Part shown: piece by piece, positions 33,894 to 43,615 of the stretch | Position numbering within the stretch: position 1 is the stretch's first letter | Layout of the letters: each line of letters opens with the position of its first letter | Assembly: GCF_014649715.1 (NCBI RefSeq) | Contig: NZ_BMTO01000001.1 | Span: 1 to 60,362 of the forward strand | DNA length: 60,362 nt | Direction of reading: 5' to 3' | From: Streptomyces lateritius | GTDB taxonomy: Bacteria; Actinomycetota; Actinomycetes; Streptomycetales; Streptomycetaceae | Made by a program: the position numbers and the translations under genes | The notes under the pieces: model-generated | Databases searched by the model: none | Seen by the model: only the letters and a program-made list of their open reading frames with translations | What the model was told of the DNA's origin: nothing

Positions 33894-34647
33894 CGGAGCC
33901 GCCCTGCTCCGGCGCGGCCGCGGAGGGCGGCGAGAGCCGGGCCACCTCCGCGCGGAGCTCCTTCACCTCGCGCGTCAGCGCCTCGAGGAGCTCCGTCTGC
34001 CGGCGTTCCACCGCGTCGTCCCGGTCGAAGCGGGAGATGAACCAGGCGGCGATGTTGGCGGTGACCACACCGAGCAGCGCGATCCCCGAGAGCATCAGTC
34101 CCACCGCGAGGACGCGGCCGAGCCCCGTGGTCGGGGCGTGGTCGCCGTACCCCACGGTCGTCATCGTGGTGAACGACCACCACACGGCGTCCCCGAGCGT
34201 CCTGATGTTCCCGTCCGGCGCGTTCCGCTCCACGTGCAGCACGGCCAGCGAGCCGAACATCATCAGCCCGACCACCGCGCCCGCCACATAGGTGGTGAGT
34301 GTGATCTGTGGGGCCATCCGGGCCCGCCGGCCCACGAGGAGGAGAGTGGACACCACCCGGAGCAGCCGCAGCGGCTGGACCAGCGGCAGCAGCACCGCCA
34401 GCAGGTCCAGCGGATGGCTGCGCACGAACAGCCATTTGGCGGGCGCGAGCACCAGCCGGACGGCGTAGTCGAGGGCGAACGCGCCCCACACGAGCCACTC
34501 GACGTGGGTGCACAGCCGGTGCACCCAGGCGTCCGCGTCGGGCGCGACGATCGGCACGGCGTAGGCGATGCCGAACACGACGGCGAGCCCCAGCAGCGGT
34601 GTCCGGGTGCTCGCTTCCCAGCGCAGCTGCGCGGTGCGTTCCTTCAT
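33874..34647 (-). CDS. Voltage-gated-like potassium channel protein
   Basis: A 257-residue membrane protein with a short S1-S4-like region (helices at about 15-125, including the Arg-containing PLRLLRVVSTLLLVGRRAR), then a pore unit. The selectivity filter TTVGYGD is canonical for K+, preceded by WWSFTTM. After the last helix comes a basic/acidic coiled-coil (RRQTELLEALTREVKELRAEV, shown in part), probably for tetramerisation. The start is the ATG at 34647; another ATG three codons upstream is possible, and neither has a strong ribosome site. It is convergent with and overlapping the I36-like gene. Confidence 0.88.
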   Translation of the reverse strand: MKERTAQLRWEASTRTPLLGLAVVFGIAYAVPIVAPDADAWVHRLCTHVEWLVWGAFALDYAVRLVLAPAKWLFVRSHPLDLLAVLLPLVQPLRLLRVVSTLLLVGRRARMAPQITLTTYVAGAVVGLMMFGSLAVLHVERNAPDGNIRTLGDAVWWSFTTMTTVGYGDHAPTTGLGRVLAVGLMLSGIALLGVVTANIAAWFISRFDRDDAVERRQTELLEALTREVKELRAEVARLSPPSAAAPEQGGSAIAPRS

Positions 34648-34752
34648 GACAGGCATCGTAGGCAACGCCGAAGGGCGGTGGAACCGCCGGTCCCACCGCC
34701 CCTCACCAGCACGAATGCCGGAGGTCCGAATGCCCGATCGCCGGACGGGCCT

Positions 34753-37485
34753 CTACGCGTCGCCGCCCGCGGCGCCGGGGTCCGCCGCCGTCACGTCGAG
34801 CAGCTGGTAGCGGTCCACGGCCTGCTTGAGGGCCGACCGGTCGACCTTGCCTTCACGAGCCAGCTCCGTCAGGACCGCCAGGACGATCGACTGCGCGTCG
34901 ATGTGGAAGTAGCGGCGGGCCGCACCGCGCGTGTCCGCGAAGCCGAAGCCGTCCGCGCCCAGCGAGGTGTAGGCGCCCGGCACCCAGCGGGAGATCTGGT
35001 CCGGGACCGAACGCATCCAGTCGGACACCGCCACGAACGGCCCCTCCCCGCCGGAGAGCTTCCGCGTCACGTACGGTACGCGCTGCTCCTCGTCCGGGTG
35101 GAGCAGGTTGTGCCGGTCGACCTCGACGGCCTCGCGGCGCAGCTCGTTCCAGGAGGTCGCCGACCAGACGTCGGCGCGTACGTTCCACTCCTCGGCGAGG
35201 ATCCGCTGCGCTTCGACCGCCCACGGCACCGCCACGCCCGACGCCATGATCTGCGCCGGGATCGCGCCCGCCTCGCCGGACTTGAAGCGGTAGATGCCCT
35301 TGAGGATGCCCTCGACGTCCACGTCCGCGGGCTCCGCCGGGTGCTGGATCGGCTCGTTGTAGACGGTCAGGTAGTAGAAGACGTCCTCGGCGTCGGGGCC
35401 GTACATCCTCCTCAGGCCGTCCTGGACGATGTGCGCGATCTCGAAGCCGAACGCCGGGTCGTAGGAGACACAGGCGGGGTTCGTCGCGGCGAGCAGCTGC
35501 GAGTGGCCGTCCGCGTGCTGGAGGCCTTCACCGGTCAGCGTCGTACGGCCGGCGGTGGCGCCGAGCACGAAGCCGCGCGAGAGCTGGTCGGCCATCTGCC
35601 AGAACTGGTCACCGGTCCGCTGGAAACCGAACATCGAGTAGAAGACGTAGACCGGGATGAGCGGCTCGCCGTGCGTGGCGTACGCGGAACCCGCGGCGAT
35701 CAGCGAGGCGGTGCAGCCAGCCTCCGAGATGCCGTCGTGCAGCATCTGACCGGTCGGGGACTCCTTGTACGCGAGCAGCAGCTCGCGGTCCACGGCTTCG
35801 TACTGCTGGCCCAGCGGGTTGTAGATCTTGGCGCTCGGGAAGAACGCGTCCATGCCGAAGGTGCGGTACTCGTCGGGGGCGATCAGCACGAAGCGCTTGC
35901 CGATCTCCTTGTCCCGCATGAGGTCCTTGAGGATGCGGACGAACGCCATCGTCGTGGCGATCGACTGCTGGCCAGAACCCTTCTTGGCCGCCGCGTAGGT
36001 CTTCTCCTCCGGGAGGGCCAGCGGCTTCGCCCGCACGACGCGGGTCGGCACGTACCCGCCGAGCGCCTTGCGGCGGTCGTGCATGTACTGGATCTCCTCC
36101 GAGTCGCGACCCGGGTGGTAGTACGGCGGATAGCCCTCGTCCAGCTGCTTGTCCGTGATCGGGATGTGCAGCCGGTCGCGGAAGCGCTTGAGGTCGTCGA
36201 CCGTCAGCTTCTTCATCTGGTGGGTCGCGTTGCGGCCCTCGAAGTTCGGGCCGAGGGTCCAGCCCTTGACGGTCTGCGCGAGCACCACGGTCGGCTGGCC
36301 CTTGTGGGCCTTGGCCGCCGCGAAGGCCGCGTAGACCTTCTTGTGGTCGTGACCGCCGCGGCCCAGGTGGAGGATCTGCTCGTCGGTCATGTTCTCGACC
36401 ATCGCGCGCAGCCGGTGGTCGTCCCCGAAGAAGTGCTCGCGGATGTAGGCGCCGGTCTCCGTCGCGTACGTCTGGAACTGCCCGTCCGGCGTCGTGTTCA
36501 GCTTGTTGACCAGGATGCCGTCGCGGTCCTGCGCGAGCAGCGGGTCCCAGGAGCGGTCCCAGACCAGCTTGATGACGTTCCAGCCGGCGCCCCGGAACTG
36601 CGACTCCAGCTCCTGGATGATCTTGCCGTTGCCGCGTACCGGACCGTCGAGCCGCTGCAGGTTGCAGTTGACGACGAAGGTCAGGTTGTCCAGGCCCTCA
36701 CGGGCGGCGATGGACAGCTGGCCGAGCGACTCCGGCTCGTCCATCTCGCCGTCGCCCAGGAACGCCCAGACGTGCGACTTGGAGGTGTCGGCGATGCCGC
36801 GCGCCTCCATGTAGCGGTTCATCCGGGCCTGGTAGATCGCGCCGAGCGGGCCGAGGCCCATCGAGACGGTCGGGAACTCCCAGAAGTCCGGCATCAGCCG
36901 CGGATGGGGGTACGAGGACAGCCCGTTCGGGAACTTCGACTTCTCCTGGCGGAAGGCGTCGAGCTGCGTCTCGTTCAGCCGGTCCAGCAGATAGGCGCGG
37001 GCGTAGATGCCGGGGGAGGCGTGGCCCTGGAAGAAGATCTGGTCGCCGCCGTCGCCCTCGTCCTTGCCGCGGAAGAAGTGGTTGAAGCCGACGTCGTACA
37101 GCGAGGCGGAGGAGGCGAACGTGGCGATGTGACCGCCGACCCCGATACCCGGGCGCTGCGCGCGCGAGACCATCACGGCGGCGTTCCAGCGGGTCGCGTT
37201 GAGGACCTTGCGCTCGATCTCCTCGTTGCCGGGGAAGAACGGCTCGTCCTTGGTCGCGATGGTGTTGACGTAGTCCGTGCTGCGCATCTCGGGTACGGCC
37301 ACACGCTTCTCGCGGGCCCGCTCGATCAGGCGGAGCATGAGGTAGCGGGCCCGCTCACGGCCTCGCTCGTCGACGGCGGCGTCGAGCGAGTCGAGCCATT
37401 CCTGGGTCTCCTCCGGATCGAAGTCCGGGACCTGGCTGGGAAGGCCGCCAATGATGATCGGATTGCGATCGGATCCGGAAGCCAC
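34753..37485 (-). CDS. aceE: Pyruvate dehydrogenase E1 component, homodimeric type
   Basis: A 910-residue thiamine diphosphate enzyme that decarboxylates pyruvate and feeds acetyl groups to the E2 subunit. The ThDP fold is recognisable from [21 protein letters not shown] (shown in part), the Mg-ThDP motif [10 protein letters not shown] through to [16 protein letters not shown] (NCNLQRLDG), and the central [12 protein letters not shown]. The C-terminal domain is present. Length matches the E. coli AceE type used by actinobacteria. It starts at GTG 37485 with AAGGA 6 nt upstream; the frame extends upstream but without homology. It is monocistronic here, and E2 and E3 genes are not in the window. 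Confidence 0.97.
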   Translation of the reverse strand: MASGSDRNPIIIGGLPSQVPDFDPEETQEWLDSLDAAVDERGRERARYLMLRLIERAREKRVAVPEMRSTDYVNTIATKDEPFFPGNEEIERKVLNATRWNAAVMVSRAQRPGIGVGGHIATFASSASLYDVGFNHFFRGKDEGDGGDQIFFQGHASPGIYARAYLLDRLNETQLDAFRQEKSKFPNGLSSYPHPRLMPDFWEFPTVSMGLGPLGAIYQARMNRYMEARGIADTSKSHVWAFLGDGEMDEPESLGQLSIAAREGLDNLTFVVNCNLQRLDGPVRGNGKIIQELESQFRGAGWNVIKLVWDRSWDPLLAQDRDGILVNKLNTTPDGQFQTYATETGAYIREHFFGDDHRLRAMVENMTDEQILHLGRGGHDHKKVYAAFAAAKAHKGQPTVVLAQTVKGWTLGPNFEGRNATHQMKKLTVDDLKRFRDRLHIPITDKQLDEGYPPYYHPGRDSEEIQYMHDRRKALGGYVPTRVVRAKPLALPEEKTYAAAKKGSGQQSIATTMAFVRILKDLMRDKEIGKRFVLIAPDEYRTFGMDAFFPSAKIYNPLGQQYEAVDRELLLAYKESPTGQMLHDGISEAGCTASLIAAGSAYATHGEPLIPVYVFYSMFGFQRTGDQFWQMADQLSRGFVLGATAGRTTLTGEGLQHADGHSQLLAATNPACVSYDPAFGFEIAHIVQDGLRRMYGPDAEDVFYYLTVYNEPIQHPAEPADVDVEGILKGIYRFKSGEAGAIPAQIMASGVAVPWAVEAQRILAEEWNVRADVWSATSWNELRREAVEVDRHNLLHPDEEQRVPYVTRKLSGGEGPFVAVSDWMRSVPDQISRWVPGAYTSLGADGFGFADTRGAARRYFHIDAQSIVLAVLTELAREGKVDRSALKQAVDRYQLLDVTAADPGAAGGDA

Positions 37486-37895
37486 GCTGTTCCTTCGCTG
37501 TTCGGTGGAGCTTCGATGGAGCCCACAGGAGGCCGGGACGTCCATCGTGTACCCCATCGGTGTCAAACGTCATCTCTACCGAGGGGTAATCCCCACTGGG
37601 TGCCTGGTTGGGTCAAATCGCAACCTTACGCCCAACCCGCGCATGCGTTCCGGCCGCACGTTCGGCAGACTGAAACCGCGGAAGACCACAAAGCGGTACG
37701 AAGCGTGTGCCTCTCCTCACGGAGCGGAGCGGATGTGGTTCGGAAGTTGCGGCGAGACGGCCCCAAACGTCACCGTTTCGGCGGTCTCGACGGCCCAGTA
37801 CTTGCGCGATCCGCCCAGCACGTGTGGACTACGGCCAGCGCCGCGCGTACGCGCGTGGCCGAAGCATTTTCCGATACATGATCAGGAGGCAAGCC
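37486..37895. other. Divergent control region between aceE and the DUF3052 gene
   Basis: 410 bp without a convincing gene. On the minus strand TTGACA (37561-37566) could be a -35 for aceE, but a well-placed -10 is not evident. GGGG-TAAT-CCCC occurs at 37583-37594. On the plus side the region ends in the AGGAGG of the DUF3052 gene. The protein-like frames here have no family features. Confidence 0.5.
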
Positions 37896-38318
37896 GTGAG
37901 CGCGACCGCGGACCACGCGGAGGAGCGGACCAACCCGGCAGCGAGGCTGGGGTTCGAGCCCGGACAGGTGGTCCAGGAGATCGGTTACGACGACGACGTC
38001 GACTTCGATCTCCGCGAAGGCATCGAGTCCATCATCGGGTCGGATCTCGTGGACGAGGAATACGACGACGTCGCCGACGCCGTGGTGGTCTGGTTCCGCG
38101 ACGAGGACGGAGATCTGACGGACTCCCTGGTCGATGCCATCGGCCTGCTGGACAACGGCGGAAACCTTTGGCTGCTGACGCCCAAGACGGGCCGTGACGG
38201 CTACGTCGAGCCGAGCGACATCAGCGATGCCGCGCAGACCGCCGGCTTCTCCCAGACCAAGAGCATCAGCGTGGCAAAGGACTGGTCGGGTACCCGGCTC
38301 GTCGCACCCAAGCGCTGA
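37896..38318 (+). CDS. DUF3052 domain protein, actinobacterial
   Basis: A 140-residue acidic soluble protein of a conserved actinobacterial family of unknown function. Characteristic segments are RLGFEPGQVVQEIGYDDDVDF (shown in part as LGFEPGQVVQEIGYD), the DE-rich middle and a C-terminal AKDWSGTRLVAPKR. The start is the GTG at 37896 with AGGAGG 7 nt upstream. It is usually found next to aceE in Streptomyces, as here, which hints at a link to central metabolism but does not prove one. Confidence 0.87.
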   Translation: MSATADHAEERTNPAARLGFEPGQVVQEIGYDDDVDFDLREGIESIIGSDLVDEEYDDVADAVVVWFRDEDGDLTDSLVDAIGLLDNGGNLWLLTPKTGRDGYVEPSDISDAAQTAGFSQTKSISVAKDWSGTRLVAPKR

Positions 38319-38333
38319 TCTCCCAAGCAGCAG

Positions 38334-38365
38334 GAGCCCCCGTCGACCTCGGTCGGCGGGGGCTC
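38334..38365 (+). terminator. Terminator hairpin after the DUF3052 gene
   Basis: GAGCCCCCG (38334-38342) pairs with CGGGGGCTC (38357-38365), extended by partial pairing inside the loop. Confidence 0.75.
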
Positions 38366-38438
38366 TGTGCGTGGACCCGGTGGGCCGCGTCCTAAGCTGG
38401 CCCTTCACCTGTTCGGTCCAACGAGGGCCGGCGAGTGA

Positions 38439-38483
38439 AGGTCAACGAGGTCCATCAGGTCCACACGGTTCACAGGGTCCAGC
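38439..38483. repeat. Five 9-bp direct repeats upstream of the peroxiredoxin gene
   Basis: AGGTCAACG, AGGTCCATC, AGGTCCACA, CGGTTCACA and GGGTCCAGC follow one another without gaps, ending 17 bp before the peroxiredoxin ATG. Consensus is (A/G)GGTCCAnn. They may be leader sequence or an operator array. Confidence 0.7.
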
Positions 38484-38500
38484 GGAAGGGACGCGTACGC

Positions 38501-38959
38501 ATGGCGATCGAGGTCGGCACCAAGGCCCCGGAGTTCGAGCTCAAGGACAACCACGGCCGCACCGTGAGGCTCTCCGACTACCAGGGGGAGAAGAACGTCG
38601 TGCTGCTCTTCTACCCCTTCGCGTTCACCGGCGTCTGCACCGGTGAGCTGTGCGAGCTGCGCGACAACCTCCCGAAGTTCGTCAACGACGACACCCAGCT
38701 GCTGGCCGTCTCCAACGACTCCATCCACACCCTGCGCGTCTTCGCCGAGCAGGAGGGCCTGGAGTACCCGCTGCTCTCCGACTTCTGGAAGCACGGCGAG
38801 GCCTCGCGCGCCTACGGCGTCTTCGACGAGGAGAAGGGCTGCGCCGTCCGTGGCACCTTCATCATCGACAAGGAGGGCGTCGTCCGCTGGAGCGTCGTCA
38901 ACGCCCTGCCGGACGCCCGCGACCTGAACGACTACCTCAAGGCGCTCGACACCCTCTAG
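38501..38959 (+). CDS. Peroxiredoxin, AhpE-like
   Basis: A 152-residue thiol peroxidase of the AhpE branch. The peroxidatic Cys lies in PFAFTGVCTGELCELRD (T-x-x-C context, about C46); a second Cys five residues on (ELC) and one in KGCAVRG are possible resolving residues. The thioredoxin-fold elements VVLLFYPFAF and GTFIIDKEGVVRW are clear. The start is the ATG at 38501 with GAAGGG about 11 nt upstream; the frame also runs through the direct repeats to an upstream start, giving a His/Val-rich tail that I consider untranslated. It reduces peroxides with an unknown electron donor. Confidence 0.93.
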   Translation: MAIEVGTKAPEFELKDNHGRTVRLSDYQGEKNVVLLFYPFAFTGVCTGELCELRDNLPKFVNDDTQLLAVSNDSIHTLRVFAEQEGLEYPLLSDFWKHGEASRAYGVFDEEKGCAVRGTFIIDKEGVVRWSVVNALPDARDLNDYLKALDTL

Positions 38960-39134
38960 ACCCTCTGGAGGCGCCCCCTTCTGGACACCCCCTCCAGGCA
39001 CGTTCCGGACACGCCCTCCAGACATCGGGGCGAATCGTCTGTCCTGGCCGGGAACCCGTCACTAGGATCCAGTCGTTGATCCGATGCCAACGCACGACGG
39101 GGGCGCTGCCCCTGGAAACCACATGGAGGGACTC

Positions 39135-39710
39135 GTGGGAGTCAGCCTCAGCAAGGGCGGCAACGTCTCGCTGACCAAGGAGGCCCCTGGCCTGACCGCC
39201 GTCACCGTCGGTCTGGGCTGGGACGTCCGCACCACCACCGGGACGGACTTCGACCTCGACGCCAGCGCCATTCTGGTCAGCGCGGAGGGCAAGGTCCGCA
39301 ACGACCAGGACTTCGTGTTCTTCAACAACCTGAAGAGCGCCGACGGCTCGGTCGAGCACACCGGTGACAACCTGACCGGCGAGGGCGAGGGTGACGACGA
39401 GCAGGTCAAGGTCAGCCTGGCCACGGTGCCCGCCGATGTCGCCAAGATCGTCTTCCCGGTGTCGATCTACGACGCCGAGAACCGCCAGCAGTCCTTCGGC
39501 CAGGTCCGCAACGCGTTCATCCGCGTCGTGAACCAGGCCGGCGGGGCCGAGATCGCCCGTTACGACCTCTCCGAGGACGCCTCGACCGAGACCGCCATGG
39601 TCTTCGGCGAGCTGTACCGCAACGGAGACGAGTGGAAGTTCCGCGCTGTCGGCCAGGGGTACGCCTCGGGCCTGCGCGGCATCGCGGCGGACTTCGGCGT
39701 CAACGTCTGA
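39135..39710 (+). CDS. terD: TerD-family calcium-binding stress protein
   Basis: A 191-residue TerD domain protein, first of two tandem copies. Family features are [17 protein letters not shown] at the N-terminus, the Ca2+-ligand stretches [10 protein letters not shown] and [21 protein letters not shown] and the C-terminal [14 protein letters not shown]. The start is the GTG at 39135 with GGAGGG 4-5 nt upstream. TerD proteins bind Ca2+ and act in tellurite, phage and envelope stress; Streptomyces TerD proteins have been linked to calcium homeostasis and differentiation. It begins the Ter module that runs to 48.6 kb. Confidence 0.95.
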   Translation: MGVSLSKGGNVSLTKEAPGLTAVTVGLGWDVRTTTGTDFDLDASAILVSAEGKVRNDQDFVFFNNLKSADGSVEHTGDNLTGEGEGDDEQVKVSLATVPADVAKIVFPVSIYDAENRQQSFGQVRNAFIRVVNQAGGAEIARYDLSEDASTETAMVFGELYRNGDEWKFRAVGQGYASGLRGIAADFGVNV

Positions 39711-39786
39711 GTCGTCCACCGCACCGCACGACACCGATCCGTCCGGCGCCGCACTCTCCGTGCGGCGCCGGACGTGCCTCATCAGC

Positions 39787-39872
39787 AGCACCAGCCGCAT
39801 CGGCAGGGCCGGCAGCACCAGCAGGACCGGCAGCATCAGCAGGGTCAGTGGTATCTGCAGGGCAGCATCAGC
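39787..39872. repeat. Degenerate 18-bp tandem repeat between the two terD genes
   Basis: Units start at 39787, 39805, 39823, 39841 and 39859 (last one partial). The best conserved are 39805-39822 and 39823-39840, which share AGG(G/A)CCGGCAGCA(C/T)CAGC. The array ends 26 bp before the second terD start. Confidence 0.8.
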
Positions 39873-39898
39873 GGTACTCACCGGGGAGGAACCACATC

Positions 39899-40474
39899 AT
39901 GGGCGTCACGCTCGCCAAGGGAGGCAATGTCTCCCTCTCCAAGGCCGCACCCAATCTCACCAAGGTGCTGGTCGGCCTCGGCTGGGACGCGCGCTCCACC
40001 ACGGGAGCGCCCTTCGACCTCGACGCCAGCGCCCTGCTGTGCCAGTCGGGGCGGGTACTCGGGGACGAGTTCTTCGTCTTCTACAACAACCTCACCAGCC
40101 CCGAGGGCTCCGTCGAACACACCGGCGACAACCTCACCGGCGAGGGTGACGGCGACGACGAGTCGCTCATCGTGGACCTCACCCAGGTCCCCGCCCACTG
40201 CGACAAGATCGTCTTTCCGGTCTCGATCCACGAGGCCGACAACCGCGGGCAGACTTTCGGCCAGGTCAGCAATGCGTTCATCCGCGTGGTGAACCAGGCG
40301 GACGGTCAGGAGCTGGCCCGCTACGACCTCTCCGAGGACGCCTCGACCGAGACCGCGATGATCTTCGGCGAGCTCTACCGGTACAACGGCGAATGGAAGT
40401 TCCGCGCGGTCGGTCAGGGGTACGCGTCGGGGCTGCGGGGCATCGCTCTAGACTTCGGGGTCAACGTTTCGTAA
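39899..40474 (+). CDS. terD: TerD-family calcium-binding stress protein, second copy
   Basis: A 191-residue TerD protein closely similar to the preceding one, evidently a tandem duplicate. Conserved marks are [38 protein letters not shown] and [14 protein letters not shown]. It differs by extra Cys residues (LLCQSGR and PAHCDK), absent from copy 1. The start is the ATG at 39899 with GGGGAGGA 8 nt upstream. It is followed after 29 bp by the TerC/DUF475 gene, probably on the same transcript. Confidence 0.95.
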   Translation: MGVTLAKGGNVSLSKAAPNLTKVLVGLGWDARSTTGAPFDLDASALLCQSGRVLGDEFFVFYNNLTSPEGSVEHTGDNLTGEGDGDDESLIVDLTQVPAHCDKIVFPVSIHEADNRGQTFGQVSNAFIRVVNQADGQELARYDLSEDASTETAMIFGELYRYNGEWKFRAVGQGYASGLRGIALDFGVNVS

Positions 40475-40503
40475 AGCCAAGTAGTTTCACGATGGGGTAG
40501 ACA

Positions 40504-41646
40504 GTGGTTCTGAAAACCTTCGGCTGGTCGTTCGCCATCACGGCGCTCGGCCTGGCCTTCGCCGCTTGGCAGTGGGGGTGGGAGGCGTTCGGGGTCGTAC
40601 TGATCCTGTCGATCCTCGAGATCTCGCTGTCCTTCGACAACGCGGTTGTCAACGCCGGAATCCTGAAGAAGATGAACGCCTTCTGGCAGAAGATCTTCCT
40701 CACGATCGGCATCCTGATCGCGGTCTTCGGCATGCGGCTGGTCTTCCCCGTCGCGATCGTCGCCATCAGTGCCAAGGTCGGTCCCATCGAGGCCGTCCAG
40801 CTGGCCCTGGACAATCCCGAGCGGTACGAGGCCCTGGTCACGGACGCCCACCCGGCGATCGCCGCCTTCGGTGGGATGTTCCTGCTGATGATCTTCCTCG
40901 ACTTCATCTTCGAGGACCGTGACATCAAGTGGCTCGGCTGGCTCGAGCGCCCGCTGGCCAAGCTCGGCAAGGTCGACATGCTGTCGGTCTGTGTCGCGCT
41001 CATCGCCCTGCTCGTCACGGCGATGACCTTCGCGACCCACGCACACACCAGCACCGGCCACCTGGACAAGTCCGCGACCGTTCTGCTCTCCGGTGTCGCC
41101 GGCCTGATCACGTACCTGATCGTCGGCGGTCTCTCCGGCTTCTTCGAGGGCAAGCTGGAGGAAGAGGAGGAGCGCGAGCACGAGGAGGAGGAGAAGGCCA
41201 AGGCCCAGGGCAAGCCGGTCTCCGCGGTCGGCCTCGCCGGCAAGGCCGCGTTCTTCCTCTTCCTGTACCTGGAAGTCCTCGACGCCTCGTTCTCCTTCGA
41301 CGGTGTCATCGGCGCCTTCGCCATCACCAACCACATCTTCTGGATGGCGCTCGGCCTCGGCATCGGTGCCATGTACGTCCGTTCGCTCACGGTCTACCTG
41401 GTCCGTGAAGGCACCCTGGACGACTACGTCTACCTGGAGCACGGCGCGCACTACGCGATCGGCGCGCTCGCCGTCATCCTGCTCATCACCATCCAGCACG
41501 AGATCAGCGAGCTCATCACCGGCTCCATCGGTGTGGTCCTGATCGCGCTCTCCTTCTGGTCCTCCCTCCGCCGCAACAAGGCACTCGCGGCGGCCGAGGG
41601 GAAAGCTGACACCTCGGCCAAGAACGACGTGTCGTCCGGGGTGTGA
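40504..41646 (+). CDS. TerC/DUF475-family integral membrane protein
   Basis: A 380-residue polytopic membrane protein with about nine helices. The two family repeats are visible: LEISLSFDNAVVNAGI near the N-terminus and LEVLDASFSFDGVIGAFAI in the second half, each with an intramembrane Asp. A strongly acidic cytoplasmic loop (EEEEREHEEEEKAKAQ) separates the halves. TerC proteins are thought to move metal ions, probably Mn2+, and to work with TerD-type proteins at the membrane. It starts at GTG 40504 just downstream of terD. A strong terminator follows. Confidence 0.9.
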   Translation: MVLKTFGWSFAITALGLAFAAWQWGWEAFGVVLILSILEISLSFDNAVVNAGILKKMNAFWQKIFLTIGILIAVFGMRLVFPVAIVAISAKVGPIEAVQLALDNPERYEALVTDAHPAIAAFGGMFLLMIFLDFIFEDRDIKWLGWLERPLAKLGKVDMLSVCVALIALLVTAMTFATHAHTSTGHLDKSATVLLSGVAGLITYLIVGGLSGFFEGKLEEEEEREHEEEEKAKAQGKPVSAVGLAGKAAFFLFLYLEVLDASFSFDGVIGAFAITNHIFWMALGLGIGAMYVRSLTVYLVREGTLDDYVYLEHGAHYAIGALAVILLITIQHEISELITGSIGVVLIALSFWSSLRRNKALAAAEGKADTSAKNDVSSGV

Positions 41647-41674
41647 CAGTCCCGGCAATGAGGAACGCTTCACT

Positions 41675-41705
41675 GCGGGGCGGCCGGTGCACCCGGCCGC
41701 CCCGC
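41675..41705 (+). terminator. Strong terminator hairpin after the TerC gene
   Basis: GCGGGGCGGCCGG (41675-41687) pairs perfectly over 13 bp with its complement at 41693-41705 around a TGCAC loop, splitting the Ter module into two transcripts. Confidence 0.85.
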
Positions 41706-41755
41706 CGCGTATGTCGGTCGCGTATGTCGTGGTGTCGAGTGGGGGGTGGGGACGC

Positions 41756-42493
41756 ATGGCCTTCTGGGACGGCCTCTTTCCTGGCAGGACGGCGCAGTTC
41801 GACTCGGGCAGCGCCGCGAGCAATTCGATCGAACTGACCCGGCGGCGCCCGTCGGTCTCGCTCACCAAACAGGGCGCGGCCACCGGCAACCTGAGGGTCA
41901 ACCTCTCCTGGCGGATGCGGACCTCGGACATCGAGGGCCGCTCCCGGCAGAGCGGGAGCCTGCTGCGCCATCCCTCGAAGCTCTTCAAGCCCGAGGTCGT
42001 CCAGGCGCACACCCAGGGCGTGGTCAACGTCGACCTCGACCTCGGCTGCATGTACGAGCTGGCGGACGGCAGCAAGGGCGTGATCCAGCCGCTCGGCGGC
42101 TTCTTCGGGTCCCTGAACTCACCGCCGTACGTGAATCTGAGCGGTGACGACCGGTTCGGCGGGTCGTCCGGAGAGACGATCTTCGTCAATCTCGACCACC
42201 GGGAAGCGATCAAGCGCCTGCTCTTCTTCGTCTACATCTACGACCAGACGCCGGCCTTCGACCGCACCCACGCCAAGGTGACGCTCTACCCGAGCAACGG
42301 GCCCAGGATCGAGATCGAGCTCGACGAGCGCGCCCCGCAGGCCCGCTCCTGCGCGGTGCTCACCGTCGAGAACGTCAAGGACGAGCTCGTCGTCCGCCGC
42401 GAGGTGAAGTTCGTGTACGGCTTCCAGGCCGAACTGGACCGGCTGTACGGGTGGGGCCTGCAATGGGGGCGCGGCTACAAGACGAAGGCCTGA
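41756..42493 (+). CDS. terA: TerA-like tellurium resistance protein
   Basis: A 245-residue cytoplasmic protein of the TerA branch of the TerD superfamily. Visible features are SIELTRRRPSVSLTKQG, VNVDLDLGCMYELADG (the acidic Ca2+-type strand), FVYIYDQTPAFDRTHA and an ending with VYGFQAELDRLYGWGLQW (shown in part). The TerD-type DNLTGEG loop is replaced by VNLSGDDRFGG. The start is the ATG at 41756, preceded by a G-rich ribosome site (GGGGGGTGGGG). It stands alone after a terminator and converges on the next, leftward TerD-family gene. Confidence 0.87.
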   Translation: MAFWDGLFPGRTAQFDSGSAASNSIELTRRRPSVSLTKQGAATGNLRVNLSWRMRTSDIEGRSRQSGSLLRHPSKLFKPEVVQAHTQGVVNVDLDLGCMYELADGSKGVIQPLGGFFGSLNSPPYVNLSGDDRFGGSSGETIFVNLDHREAIKRLLFFVYIYDQTPAFDRTHAKVTLYPSNGPRIEIELDERAPQARSCAVLTVENVKDELVVRREVKFVYGFQAELDRLYGWGLQWGRGYKTKA

Positions 42494-42550
42494 GGCGTGG
42501 CCACGGAGGCGCCGTTACGGGCGCGGTCGGGGGCCCCGCCAAGGGCGTCG

Positions 42551-43393
42551 TCAGGGGCGGACGAACTGCGGGCCCATCGGCGGCATCCGGAAGTTCGGGT
42601 CGGGTGCGGGCGCGGCGGCCGCGGCCGGCTGCGGGTAGCCGTACGCGGGCTGCGCGGATACGGCCGGCTGCGGGTAACCGTAGGCCGGTACGGGCGCCGG
42701 GGGAGCGGTCGGCTGCGGCGGTACGCCCACGGGCGTGGGGTGGACGACCGTCGCGTCCGGATCCAGCTCGGGGGCCCGGCGCGCGTCCGGGCGCGCGCCC
42801 ACGTCCTGGCCGGCGCCCTCGCCCCCGTTCTGGTCCGTGCCCTCGTCCGTGCCTTCGTCCACCGAGATGCCGAAGTCGGTGGCGAGGCCGACGAGCCCGG
42901 TCGGATAGCCCTGGCCCACCGCGCGGAACTTCCAGGCGTCCCCGCGCCGGTACAGCTCGCCGCAGATGATCGCCGTCTCCTCACCGGTCTCCGCGGTGAC
43001 GTCGAAAAGCGCCAGCGGTTCCCGGTCCGGCGCCGTCGCGTCGTACAGCAGGATCCGCAGGTCGGAGACGGAGCGGAAGGTGTCGCCGTCCGAGGAGGCC
43101 GCGATCACCACCTGGTCGACCGACGGGTCGAGCCCGCCCAGATCGGCCTCGACCGTGTCCGTGAGACCCTCCGCCACCCGCTTCTTCGGCAGCCGTCGCA
43201 CCAGCCCGGAAGGGTGGCGCGGCTGGTTGTAGAAGACGAAGTCCTCGTCGGAGCGCACGCGCCCGTCGACGCCGAGCAGCAGCGCCGAGGCGTCCACGTC
43301 GGGGACCCCGGGGCCCGGGGTCCAGCGGAGCACGGCCCGTACGGCCGCGGTGTCGAGAGGGACGTTGGAGCCCTTCAGCATCGCGTGCGTCAT
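42551..43393 (-). CDS. TerD domain protein with Pro/Tyr/Ala-rich C-terminal tail
   Basis: A 280-residue protein. Residues 1-180 are a TerD domain ([51 protein letters not shown]). Residues 185-280 are disordered and low complexity, with acidic EGTDEGTDQ and then repeated PAYGYPQPA units. The start is the ATG at 43393 (MTHAML), the usual family start; an ATG three codons upstream is possible. It is divergent from the aldolase gene and convergent with terA. Tail-bearing TerD proteins may tether the Ca2+-binding domain to partners; that role is inferred. Confidence 0.88.
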   Translation of the reverse strand: MTHAMLKGSNVPLDTAAVRAVLRWTPGPGVPDVDASALLLGVDGRVRSDEDFVFYNQPRHPSGLVRRLPKKRVAEGLTDTVEADLGGLDPSVDQVVIAASSDGDTFRSVSDLRILLYDATAPDREPLALFDVTAETGEETAIICGELYRRGDAWKFRAVGQGYPTGLVGLATDFGISVDEGTDEGTDQNGGEGAGQDVGARPDARRAPELDPDATVVHPTPVGVPPQPTAPPAPVPAYGYPQPAVSAQPAYGYPQPAAAAAPAPDPNFRMPPMGPQFVRP

Positions 43394-43615
43394 GCCCGTC
43401 ATCCTGCCTTCCCCGTGGACCCCTGGACAACGCGGGGGCCGTACCGATCCGCGTGGCGGCGCGGAAGGCGCCCGGAAGGGCGATGCGCGAGGCATGCGAC
43501 AGATACGGATGAGTTACCTGGATTTCATGCGCCAAGGGAACTAAGGACACCCGCACCTACGTACTATTACCGGCCACATGTCATCAGGGCCCGCAGAGGC
43601 AGTCGGGGGAGTCAC

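Noticed and set aside
37583..37594. GGGG-TAAT-CCCC as an operator near aceE
   Set aside because: Only four G-C pairs with an asymmetric centre; expected by chance in this composition.
34138..37881. A very long open frame on the plus strand antisense to aceE
   Set aside because: It is a shadow of GC-rich coding: aceE has clear family motifs on the minus strand and this frame has none.
38435..38500. Upstream in-frame extension of the peroxiredoxin
   Set aside because: It reads through the 9-bp repeats. The internal ATG gives the standard family N-terminus, although its GAAGGG lies rather far upstream.
39760..39881. Apparent hydrophobic Leu/Met/Pro-rich peptide on the minus strand before terD copy 2
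   Set aside because: It is only the translation of the 18-bp DNA repeat; no start, ribosome site or homology supports it.
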